From positions 3,224,001 through 3,288,000 of the forward strand of contig NZ_JACCBA010000001.1 in assembly GCF_013409365.1 (NCBI RefSeq): 64,000 nucleotides of DNA. The letters are read 5' to 3'. This DNA comes from Actinomadura luteofluorescens. GTDB taxonomy: Bacteria; Actinomycetota; Actinomycetes; Streptosporangiales; Streptosporangiaceae. Shown piece by piece: positions 44,166 to 51,315 of this stretch. The notes below the pieces were generated by a model. It ran no database searches and had not been told where the DNA came from. It worked only from the letters and a program-made list of their open reading frames with translations. The translations under genes were made by a program, and so were the position numbers. Each line of letters opens with the position of its first letter. The stretch's first letter is position 1.

Positions 44166-44600
44166 GTGAAGATTCCCAGCGTGAAGATGCCGCGCCTCAG
44201 GATCGGCCGCAGGCAGGCCCTGATCCTCGGGTCCGCAGCACTCCTCGTGATCGCCGTAGTGGGCGGCGGCGCGTTCCTTCTGCTGTCGGGCGGCCAGGAG
44301 TTGCAGTACAAGACGCAGGCCGCGCTGCGCAAGGCGCTTCCCGTGACCGCCACCGCCGAGCTGCACAAGCACGGCGTGCGGCTGGGGGCGCCGCTGCGGT
44401 GCGCGGACCTGCCCGGCTGGACGAAGAAGAAGATGCGGGTGTCCTGCACCGGCATGACCTCGGACGAGAAGCCGGTCGAGGTCTTCGGCAGCGGTGAGCT
44501 GGAGACGCGCAAGAACTACTACACGATCCTCGTGAACGGACGGCCGGTCGTGGAGAACGCGTCATGCCTGGGCGCCGACTGCCGCAAACAGGAGGGTTAG
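44166..44600 (+). CDS. Membrane-anchored paralogue of the preceding lipoprotein
   Basis: A 144-residue protein with a basic N-terminus, one hydrophobic helix (about 19-40, ALILGSAALLVIAVVGGGAFL) and an extracytoplasmic domain that repeats the domain of the lipoprotein at 43713: HGVRLG, PLRCADLPGW, MRVSCTG, VEVFGSG, and the end CLGADC. No lipobox cysteine is present, so this copy is anchored by its helix. The start is GTG without a strong ribosome site; TACCGT at 44144-44149 may be the -10 box. The stop codon is followed at once by a 163-bp repeat. Confidence 0.8.
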   Translation: MKIPSVKMPRLRIGRRQALILGSAALLVIAVVGGGAFLLLSGGQELQYKTQAALRKALPVTATAELHKHGVRLGAPLRCADLPGWTKKKMRVSCTGMTSDEKPVEVFGSGELETRKNYYTILVNGRPVVENASCLGADCRKQEG

Positions 44601-44763
44601 GGCCTGTCTCGAAGTCGCCTCGCCACGCCCGCGAACGCGTGACCTGGCCGGTGCAGCGAGGCCGGAGGCGAGCGGAACCGGGCAGATCGCGAAGCGATGC
44701 CGCGTTCGCCCAGGCCAGGTCACGTAGCGAGCCGCCAGGCGAGCGAAGTGGGCCGGGACTGTT
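44601..44763. repeat. 163-bp intergenic repeat, left copy (flanks plsX)
   Basis: Starts directly after the stop codon of the gene at 44166 and ends 127 bases before plsX. It matches 46170-46333 over its whole length with about eight substitutions and one indel. It contains internal modules (AGCGAGGCCGGAGGCGAG and AGCGAGCCGCCAGGCGAG) and inverted words GTGACCTGGCC and GGCCAGGTCAC. No open frame is supported. Confidence 0.88.
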
Positions 44764-44890
44764 AGTTCCGCGGCAGTGAGGATCGCCACTCCGGGCGTGG
44801 GGCGCCAAGGCAGGCGAAAGGACGCCATACGATGCGATGAGCTGCGTTCTTGCGGCCCACCGTGTTTCCTTTAGTCCTCCTGGAGCGGCC

Positions 44891-46168
44891 ATGACCGGCA
44901 CCGGCGAGCCGTCGCGGCCCGTGACGCCTCGCCCGGCGGAGCCGGGCCCGCCGGAGTCCGGCCCCGCGCCGGCCAGGAGCGCCGCTCCGCGCCAGGCGTC
45001 GCGCCGCCCGGCGACGGTGCGCCCGCTGCCGATCGCGGTGGACACGATGGGCGGCGACCACGCCCCCGAGGAGATCATCGCGGGGGCGGTGGCCGCGGTC
45101 CGCGAGCACGGCGTCCGGCTGGTGCTGGTCGGGCGGGCGCCGCGGATCCGCCGGGAGCTCGACCTGCACGGCGTCCTCGGCACGATCCCCATCGTGCACG
45201 CCGACGAGGCCCTGGACATGGGCGAGGGCGCGCTCGCGAGCTGGCGCAAGCCCCGCTCGTCCATCGCGATCGCCTGCCATCTGATCAAGCAGGGGCGGGC
45301 GTCGGCGCTGGTGTCGGCGGGCAGCACCGCCGGGGTCGTGGCGACGTCGCGGCTGCGGCTCAAGGGCCAGCAGGGCGTGATGCGGCCGGCGATCGCGGTG
45401 GCGCTGCCGACGCGGCCGCACCCCACGATCCTGCTGGACGCGGGCGCCACCGCCGACGTCAAGCCGGAGGGGCTCGTCCAGTTCGCCGCGCTCGGCACCG
45501 CGTACGCGCAGATCCTGCTCGGGGTCGACCGCCCGTCCGTGGGCCTGCTCAACATCGGCACCGAGCCCGGCAAGGGCAACAAGCTCACCAAACGGGCGCA
45601 CGAGCTGCTCGCGACCGGCAGCCACGGCATCGAGTTCGCCGGGAACGTCGAGGGCCACGACCTGCTGAGCGGGCGCGTCGACGTCATCGTCGCCGACGGG
45701 TTCACCGGCAACATCGCGCTCAAGACCGTGGAGGGCACGGTCGCGACCGCGTTCGCGGAGATCCGCGACGCGATGACCTCCACCCCCGCCGCGCGGATGG
45801 GCGCCCTGCTCCAGCGGCGCCGCCTCCAGGAGCTGCGCGACCGCCTCGACCCCGACACCTACGGCGGCGGCGTGCTGCTCGGCCTGAACGGGACGGTCGT
45901 GATCGCGCACGGGGCGTCCCGCGCCCGCGCCATCACCTCGGCCTGCGACCTGGCGCACCGGCTGGCCGCCGGGCGGATCGTCGAGCGGATCCGCGAGCAG
46001 GTCGCCGCGACCCGCACGTCCCGGTTCGGGCGCTGGACGCACGGCGAGCGCGACGGCGACAGGCCCGCCGAGAGGGCCGCGGACAGGCCCGGCGAGAAGG
46101 TCCCGGAGATCCCCTCACCCGCCGCCGACACCGTCCCCGACCTCAACGAACCGCCCGCCGCGACCTAG
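44891..46168 (+). CDS. plsX: Phosphate acyltransferase PlsX
   Basis: Converts acyl-ACP to acyl-phosphate, feeding phospholipid synthesis. The 425-residue protein has the PlsX core from about 47 (IAVDTMGGDHAPEEIIAGA), VSAGSTAGVVATSRLRL, LLNIGTEPGKGN and EGHDLLSGRVDVIVADGFTGNIALK. It carries an N-terminal proline/alanine-rich extension of about 45 residues and a charged C-terminal tail of about 60, both unusual for the family (about 330-350). TGGAG lies five bases before ATG 44891. The usual partners (rpmF, fabD, acpP, plsY) are absent. The gene is bracketed by two near-identical 163-164 bp direct repeats. Confidence 0.93.
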   Translation: MTGTGEPSRPVTPRPAEPGPPESGPAPARSAAPRQASRRPATVRPLPIAVDTMGGDHAPEEIIAGAVAAVREHGVRLVLVGRAPRIRRELDLHGVLGTIPIVHADEALDMGEGALASWRKPRSSIAIACHLIKQGRASALVSAGSTAGVVATSRLRLKGQQGVMRPAIAVALPTRPHPTILLDAGATADVKPEGLVQFAALGTAYAQILLGVDRPSVGLLNIGTEPGKGNKLTKRAHELLATGSHGIEFAGNVEGHDLLSGRVDVIVADGFTGNIALKTVEGTVATAFAEIRDAMTSTPAARMGALLQRRRLQELRDRLDPDTYGGGVLLGLNGTVVIAHGASRARAITSACDLAHRLAAGRIVERIREQVAATRTSRFGRWTHGERDGDRPAERAADRPGEKVPEIPSPAADTVPDLNEPPAAT

Positions 46169-46169
46169 G

Positions 46170-46333
46170 GGCCTGTCTCGAAGTGGCCTCGGCCACGCGC
46201 GCGAACGCGTGACCTGGCCGGTGGAGCGAGGCCGGAGGCGAGCGGAGCCGGGCAGATCGCGAAGCGATGCCGCGTTCGCCCAGTACCGGTCACGTAGCGA
46301 GCCGCCAGGCGAGTGAAGTGGGCCGGGACTGTT
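46170..46333. repeat. 164-bp intergenic repeat, right copy (flanks plsX)
   Basis: Starts one base after the plsX stop codon, in the same orientation as the left copy at 44601-44763, and ends 65 bases before argS. The first 15 and the last 17 bases are identical in both copies. Confidence 0.88.
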
Positions 46334-46386
46334 GAAACACTGCCTAGCCCCGCGCAAACCGATTCCGGGCCTCGGCGCGTCGCCGA

Positions 46387-46392
46387 TAACCT
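46387..46392 (+). promoter_or_regulatory. -10 box of argS, leaderless arrangement
   Basis: TAACCT ends six bases before ATG 46399 and no ribosome site is present. The promoter therefore lies in the unique sequence after the repeat. Confidence 0.5.
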
Positions 46393-46398
46393 TGGAAC

Positions 46399-48144
46399 AT
46401 GCCCGATCCGCAACTCGTACTCGCCGCCCGGGTCCAGGCCGCGATCAGCGCCGCCTTCGGACCGTCGTACGCGGACACCGACCCGGTCATCCGGCCGTCG
46501 CAGTTCGCCGACCTTCAGGCCAACGTGGCGCTGCCGCTGGCCAAGAAGCTGGGCCGCAAGCCGCGAGAGGTGGCCGAGGAGATCACGGCGAACCTCGACA
46601 CCGCGGGCGTCGTGTCGGACGTGCAGGTCAGCGGCCCCGGGTTCATCAACCTGACGCTCAGCGACGGGTGGATCGCCGGCGAGGCGCAGCGGGCCCTGGA
46701 GGACGAGCGGCTCGCCGTCCCCCTCGCGGACAAGCCGCAGAAGGTCGTCGTCGAGTACTCCTCCCCGAACGTGGCGAAGGAGATGCACGTCGGGCACCTG
46801 CGGACCACGATCGTCGGCGACGCGATCGCGCGGATCCTGGCGTTCCTCGGGCACGAGGTCGTCCGGGACAACCACGTCGGCGACTGGGGCACCCCGTTCG
46901 GCATGCTGATCGAGCACCTGCTCGACCTCGGGGAGGACGCCGCCGCGCGCGACGACTCGTCCGTCAGCGACCTGACCGCCTTCTACCAGGCCGCGCGGGA
47001 GAAGTTCGACGGCGACGAGGCGTTCGCCGACCGGTCCCGGCGCAGGGTCGTCGCGCTCCAGGCGGGCGACGCCGAGACGCTGCGGCTCTGGAACGTCCTC
47101 GTCGAGGTGTCGAAGCGGTACTTCAACTCCGTCTACGGGCGGCTCGGCGTCACCCTCACCGACGACGACATCAAGGGCGAGAGCTACTACAACGACCTGC
47201 TGGCCCCGACCGCCCGGGAGCTGGAGGACAAGGGCATCGCGGTGATCAGCGACGGGGCGCTGTGCGCGTTCCCGCCCGGGTTCACCGGCCGGGAGGGCGA
47301 GCCCCTCCCGGTGATCATCCGCAAGAGCGACGGCGGCTACAACTACTCCACCACCGACCTCGCCACGATCCGGTACCGGGTCGACACCGAGCACGTCGAC
47401 CGGATGGTCTACGTGGTCGGGGCGCCGCAGTCGCTGCACTTCCAGATGGTGTTCGCCGTCGCGCGGATGGCGGGCTGGCTGAACGACGAGGTCAGGGCCG
47501 AGCACGCGCAGATCGGCAACGTCCTCGGCACCGACGGCAAGATCCTGCGGACCCGGGCGGGCGGCACCGTCAAGCTGTCGGAGCTGCTGGACGAGGCGGT
47601 CGAGCGGGCCGGCGCCGTGTTCGACGAGATCCAGCACGACGAGCCGTTCGACGACGCGACCCGGGCCGGGATCGTCCAGGCGGTCGGCATGGGCGCGGTG
47701 AAGTACGCCGACCTGTCGGTGGCGCGCGACAGCGAGTACACCTTCGACTTCGACCGGATGATCTCGTTCAACGGCAAGACGGGCCCGTACCTGCAGTACG
47801 CGGCCGCGCGGATCCGGTCGATCTTCCGCAAGGGCGGCCTGGCCCCCGAGGACGCGACCGGCCCGATCACGCTCACCCACCCGGCCGAGCGCGCGCTGGC
47901 GCTGGAGCTGCTCGGGTTCGGCGCCGTGCTGAAGCAGGCCGGCGAGACCGCCGAGCCGCACCGGCTGGCGAGCTACGTCTACTCGGTCGCCGACGCCTAC
48001 ACGACGTTCTACGAGAACTGCCCGGTGCTGAAGGCACCCGACGAGGAGACGAAGGCGTCGCGGCTGGCGCTGTGCGCGGCGACGCTGCGCACGCTCGTCA
48101 CCGGCCTCGGCCTCCTCGGCGTCCCCACCCCCGAGCGCATGTGA
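46399..48144 (+). CDS. argS: Arginine--tRNA ligase
   Basis: Charges tRNA-Arg. The 581-residue class I synthetase has the ArgRS N-terminal additional domain (about 1-110), the HIGH-like motif SSPNVAKEMHVGHLRTT (about 117-133), the Rossmann core, and a KMSK-equivalent region at GTDGKILRTRAGG, which deviates from KMSK as in many ArgRS. The DALR anticodon domain closes the protein (about 460-581, ending GLLGVPTPERM). It is essential and monocistronic, with its own leaderless promoter and a hairpin downstream. Confidence 0.97.
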   Translation: MPDPQLVLAARVQAAISAAFGPSYADTDPVIRPSQFADLQANVALPLAKKLGRKPREVAEEITANLDTAGVVSDVQVSGPGFINLTLSDGWIAGEAQRALEDERLAVPLADKPQKVVVEYSSPNVAKEMHVGHLRTTIVGDAIARILAFLGHEVVRDNHVGDWGTPFGMLIEHLLDLGEDAAARDDSSVSDLTAFYQAAREKFDGDEAFADRSRRRVVALQAGDAETLRLWNVLVEVSKRYFNSVYGRLGVTLTDDDIKGESYYNDLLAPTARELEDKGIAVISDGALCAFPPGFTGREGEPLPVIIRKSDGGYNYSTTDLATIRYRVDTEHVDRMVYVVGAPQSLHFQMVFAVARMAGWLNDEVRAEHAQIGNVLGTDGKILRTRAGGTVKLSELLDEAVERAGAVFDEIQHDEPFDDATRAGIVQAVGMGAVKYADLSVARDSEYTFDFDRMISFNGKTGPYLQYAAARIRSIFRKGGLAPEDATGPITLTHPAERALALELLGFGAVLKQAGETAEPHRLASYVYSVADAYTTFYENCPVLKAPDEETKASRLALCAATLRTLVTGLGLLGVPTPERM

Positions 48145-48148
48145 GGCG

Positions 48149-48166
48149 GGCGCCGGCCGCGGCGCC
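48149..48166. terminator. Hairpin between argS and the oxidoreductase gene
   Basis: GGCGCCG and CGGCGCC around a four-base loop, between the convergent stops at 48144 and 48172. Confidence 0.6.
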
Positions 48167-48171
48167 GCGCG

Positions 48172-49146
48172 TCACGGCACGCTCGTGCCGTGGGGCGAGG
48201 GCTGACCGGCCCGGGGCAGAGCCTCGGGCCGCGGCTCCGCCTGTGCGGGGCCCTGCGCGGGCCCGGCCCGTTCGCGGGTGACCTGCTCCCGGACGGCCGG
48301 GACGATCTCCATGGCGAACACCTGGAGCTGCTCGGGATCGCCGCCGTACAGGAACGAGTCGACGCCGTGCCCGACGGCCAGCTCGGTCAGCTCGTAGATC
48401 CACTGGCGCGGCGGGCCGTGCAGGAAGCCCCGCGACTCCCGCCCGTCGACGTCCCCTTCGAGGACGTAGACGCGGCGGATCTCGCCGGGCTCCCGGCCGG
48501 CCCTCAGCGCGGCCTCGTCGAGGCGGCGCTGCCCGTCCGCGAGCCGCTTCGGCGGGACGAGCGACGACGGCGCGATCCAGCCGTCGGCGACCCTCCCGGC
48601 CAGGTCGAGGCCGCGCGGCCCGGTGACGCCGAGCCAGATGCCGATCTGGTGCGCGGGCGCCGGGCCCGCCTGCGCCGCCGCGAACCGGTAGTGCTCGCCC
48701 GCGAACCGCAGCCCGTTCTGGTCGCTCCAGTGCAGCCGGATGAGCTGCACGGCCTCCTCCAGGGCGCGGCGCGACGCGGCACCGTCAAGGCGCGGCCCGC
48801 CGTAGGCCTCGACGCCGCCCGGCTCCATCCCCGTGCCGAGACCGAGCTCGGCGCGGCCGCCGCTGAGCCGGTCCATCGTCGCGATCGCCTTGGCGAGCGC
48901 GGCGGGCGGTCGCAGCGGCAGGCACGCCACCGCGGGCAGCACCCGGATCCGGGACGTGCCGGCCAGCACGGCCGCCATCAGCGCGAGCGCGTCGGCGGTG
49001 TCGCGCCGGTACGGCCGGTCGCGGATCCCGAGCAGGTCGAGCCCGCACCGGTCCGCCTCCTGCGCGGTGCGGAGCAGCGGAGCGGAGGCGTCCGGGGCCA
49101 GGGACAGGCCGAACCGCAGCGGGCGCCTCGGCCGAGGCGGCGTCAT
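48172..49146 (-). CDS. LLM-class flavin-dependent oxidoreductase
   Basis: A 324-residue luciferase-like monooxygenase, FMN- or F420-dependent. The TIM-barrel features are RFGLSLAPD, GLDLLGIRDRPYRRDTADALALMAAVLAGTSRIRVLPAVACLPLRPPAALAKAIATMDRLSGGRAELGLGTGM (in parts, about 35-108) and a C-terminal WIYELTELAVGHGVDSFLYGGD. The last 40 residues are proline/alanine-rich and probably disordered. The start overlaps the stop of the DUF2630 gene. In actinomycetes such enzymes often use F420, but the cofactor cannot be read from sequence here. Confidence 0.92.
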   Translation of the reverse strand: MTPPRPRRPLRFGLSLAPDASAPLLRTAQEADRCGLDLLGIRDRPYRRDTADALALMAAVLAGTSRIRVLPAVACLPLRPPAALAKAIATMDRLSGGRAELGLGTGMEPGGVEAYGGPRLDGAASRRALEEAVQLIRLHWSDQNGLRFAGEHYRFAAAQAGPAPAHQIGIWLGVTGPRGLDLAGRVADGWIAPSSLVPPKRLADGQRRLDEAALRAGREPGEIRRVYVLEGDVDGRESRGFLHGPPRQWIYELTELAVGHGVDSFLYGGDPEQLQVFAMEIVPAVREQVTRERAGPAQGPAQAEPRPEALPRAGQPSPHGTSVP

Positions 49147-49388
49147 TGCAGGTAGCCTTCGACCTCGTCCGGCGGCCGGACCTCGTCGCCGCCGGGGCCC
49201 TCACCGGCCTCCAGCCTGGCCCGGCGGCGGCGCAGCAGGTCCCAGCACTGGTCGAGCGCGACCTCCAGCCGCTCCAGCCGCCGGTGCTCCTCCTCGCGGT
49301 CGAGCTCGTCGCGCTGGTACCGCTCGCGGAGCCGCCGCTCCTCCCCCACATACTCGTCGATGCGGGCCAGGATGTCCTTCTCGTCCAT
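49143..49388 (-). CDS. DUF2630 family protein
   Basis: An 81-residue acidic, almost fully helical protein (ILARIDEYVGEERRLRERY, then LERLEVALDQCWDLLRRRRA) matching DUF2630. Function unknown. It overlaps the oxidoreductase start by four bases and begins seven bases after the histone-like gene, so the three genes form one transcript. Confidence 0.9.
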   Translation of the reverse strand: MDEKDILARIDEYVGEERRLRERYQRDELDREEEHRRLERLEVALDQCWDLLRRRRARLEAGEGPGGDEVRPPDEVEGYLQ

Positions 49389-49395
49389 CGGTGTC

Positions 49396-50382
49396 TCAGC
49401 GCTCGCGGCCGACGTCGGTGAGCCCGCTCAGGAACCCGCCGTCCGTCCGCGTCGAGTGCTGGAGCGAATTGGTCTTCGGCTCCACGACGGGCGGCGGCGG
49501 CGCCGGCCGCGCGGCGGCCGTCCGCGCGGCCGGCGTCCGCGCGGGCGTCTTGCGGGCCGACGACGCGGACTTGGCCGTCCCCGATCTGGCCGACCCCTTC
49601 GCGGTGCCCGATTTCGTGCTCGCGGACGTCCGCGACGACGTCGACTTGCGGGCGGCGCTCGTCCGGGACTTGGGCGCGGCCGTCTTCCGGGCCGTGCCCG
49701 CCGTCTTGGCGGCGCCCGTCGTCTTCGCGGTGCCCGACGTCCTGGCGGTGCCCGTCGTCTTGGCCGCGCCCGCCGTCCGGGACGTGGCCGCCCTGGACGT
49801 CGTCTTGCGCGCCGTGGACGTCTTCGCGGCGCCCGTCCGGGCCGCCGCCGTCGTCCTCGACCGGCTCGACGCCGCCGTGGTGGACTTGCGGGCCGTGGTC
49901 CGGCTCGTGCCGGTCCGGCTCGCCGCCGTGGTCCTGCGCGCCGTCGTGGCGCGGGTCCCCGTCGACTTGGCGGTGGTGGTGATGACCTTCGCCGCCGCGT
50001 CCATCGCCTTGGCGGCGTCGGACATGGCCTTGGTCGCGCTGGTCATCGCCTTGGTCATCGCCGTCATGGCCTTGGCCGACGAGGACGCCTTGGTCGCCAC
50101 CGACTTCATCTGCGTCGCGGCGGTCTTGGCCTGGCTCGCGGCCTTGGTGACGCGGGTCGCGGCCGTCGACGACGACACCGAGCGGCTGGACGCCGCCGGC
50201 TTCCTCGCCGCGGTGCTCCTGGTCGTGGTCGTGCGGCTGGTCGTGGACCGCGACGGCGCCTTCGCCGCCGAGGTCCGTCTCGTCGCCGGCTTCTTCGCGG
50301 CGGTGGACTTGGTCGCTGATGTGCTCTTCGTACGGGCGGCCGACCCTCGGCTCGCCGTACGCGATGCGGTTCTGGTAGGCAC
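49396..50382 (-). CDS. Histone H1-like Ala/Lys/Ser/Thr-rich protein
   Basis: A 328-residue, extremely basic, low-complexity protein made mostly of alanine, threonine, serine, lysine and arginine, with recurring short words such as TARKT, AAKT and TTGAAK. It resembles the lysine-rich tails of eukaryotic histone H1 and of bacterial H1-like and HupB-type proteins. Residues about 92-140 differ: a regular helical segment with a KAM repeat (KAMTAMTKAMTSATKAM). The last 30 residues (PPPPVVEPK to GLTDVGRER) are non-repetitive. The GTG start follows GGGGGAGATCA. DNA compaction is the likely role but is inferred. It heads the operon with the DUF2630 and oxidoreductase genes. Confidence 0.82.
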   Translation of the reverse strand: MPTRTASRTASRGSAARTKSTSATKSTAAKKPATRRTSAAKAPSRSTTSRTTTTRSTAARKPAASSRSVSSSTAATRVTKAASQAKTAATQMKSVATKASSSAKAMTAMTKAMTSATKAMSDAAKAMDAAAKVITTTAKSTGTRATTARRTTAASRTGTSRTTARKSTTAASSRSRTTAAARTGAAKTSTARKTTSRAATSRTAGAAKTTGTARTSGTAKTTGAAKTAGTARKTAAPKSRTSAARKSTSSRTSASTKSGTAKGSARSGTAKSASSARKTPARTPAARTAAARPAPPPPVVEPKTNSLQHSTRTDGGFLSGLTDVGRER

Positions 50383-50463
50383 TGATCTCCCCCCACTGTG
50401 ATCAGTTACGGGGAGATCTATTCCACACTTCGTGACCCTCTACACACGCAGCGTCATATCAGC

Positions 50464-51315
50464 TCAGACGCCCACCGGATGCCAGACGGTCTTGGTCTCC
50501 AGGAACGCGGTCAGGCGTGCGGTTCCGGGCTCTTCGGACCAGTCGCCCGCGGGGCGAAGAACGCGCTTGAGATTCCCGGTCGCCTTGTCCTCCAGGTCCT
50601 GGACGTGCTCGGGGAGCGCGCCGGTGAGGTCGATGGCGTTGACGTCCATGTGGGCGGCCAGCCAGGGCGCGAGTTCGGTGCGGTGGCCGGTGAGGAGGTT
50701 CACGACACCGCCGGGCAGGTCGGAGGTCGCCAGGACTTCGGCGAGGGTGATGGCGGGTAGCGGCGCTGGTTCGGAGGCGACTACGACGGTGGTGTTGCCG
50801 GACACGATGACGGGGGCCAGGACGGAGACCAGGCCGAGGAGGGGTGAGTCGGGTGCGATGGCGGCGACGACGCCGGTGGGTTCGGGTGTGGAGAAGTTGA
50901 AGAAGGGCCCGGAGACGGGGTTGGCGGCCCCGGCGACGGCGTCGAGTTTGTCGGCCCAGCCCGCGTACCAGACCCAGCGGTCGACGGCGGCGTCCACCTC
51001 GGCCGCGGCGGTGTTCTTGGACGCGCCGGTGTGGCGGAGTTCGTCGGTGAACTGGTCGCGGCGGCCTTCGAGCATTTCGGCGATCCGGTAGAGGATCTGG
51101 CCGCGGTTGTAGGGGGTGCGCCCCGACCAGCCGGGGAAGGCTTTGCGGGCGGCGACCACGGCGTCGCGGGCGTCTTTGCGGGACGCGTGGGAGGCGTTGG
51201 CGAGGAAGCGGCCCTTGGGGTCGGTCACGGGGTAGGACCTGCCGGATTCGGATCGGGGGAACGCCCCGGCGATGTAGAGCTTGTAGGTTTTGCGCACGGC
51301 CAGACGGTCAGGCAT
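50464..51315 (-). CDS. Shortened aldehyde dehydrogenase lacking the catalytic cysteine
   Basis: A 283-residue member of the aldehyde dehydrogenase superfamily that keeps the N-terminal NAD-binding half (ALDH order from YIAGAFPRSESGRSYPVTDP through GVVAAIAPDSPLLGLVSVLAPVIVSGNTTVV to GGVVNLLTG). It then jumps to the family's usual last residues (FLETKTVWHPVGV). The catalytic domain with the glutamate and cysteine motifs is missing, so it should not oxidise aldehydes by itself. The frame is open and coding-like throughout, so this is not a fresh frameshift. Its start overlaps the stop of the full-length enzyme by eight bases; it may regulate or complex with it. Confidence 0.88.
   Translation of the reverse strand: MPDRLAVRKTYKLYIAGAFPRSESGRSYPVTDPKGRFLANASHASRKDARDAVVAARKAFPGWSGRTPYNRGQILYRIAEMLEGRRDQFTDELRHTGASKNTAAAEVDAAVDRWVWYAGWADKLDAVAGAANPVSGPFFNFSTPEPTGVVAAIAPDSPLLGLVSVLAPVIVSGNTTVVVASEPAPLPAITLAEVLATSDLPGGVVNLLTGHRTELAPWLAAHMDVNAIDLTGALPEHVQDLEDKATGNLKRVLRPAGDWSEEPGTARLTAFLETKTVWHPVGV

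Noticed and set aside
44601..46333. Composite transposon around plsX
   Set aside because: No transposase, no clear terminal inverted repeats within each copy and no target-site duplication are visible; kept only as a repeat-bracketed segment.
44601..46333. CRISPR array
   Set aside because: Only two repeats, of 163-164 bp, with 1.4 kb of coding DNA between; no short regularly spaced repeats anywhere in the window.
50464..51315. Short aldehyde dehydrogenase as a frameshifted pseudogene
   Set aside because: The frame is open from a normal start to the family's normal C-terminus, and no remnant of the catalytic domain exists in other frames; it looks like an old internal deletion that is maintained.
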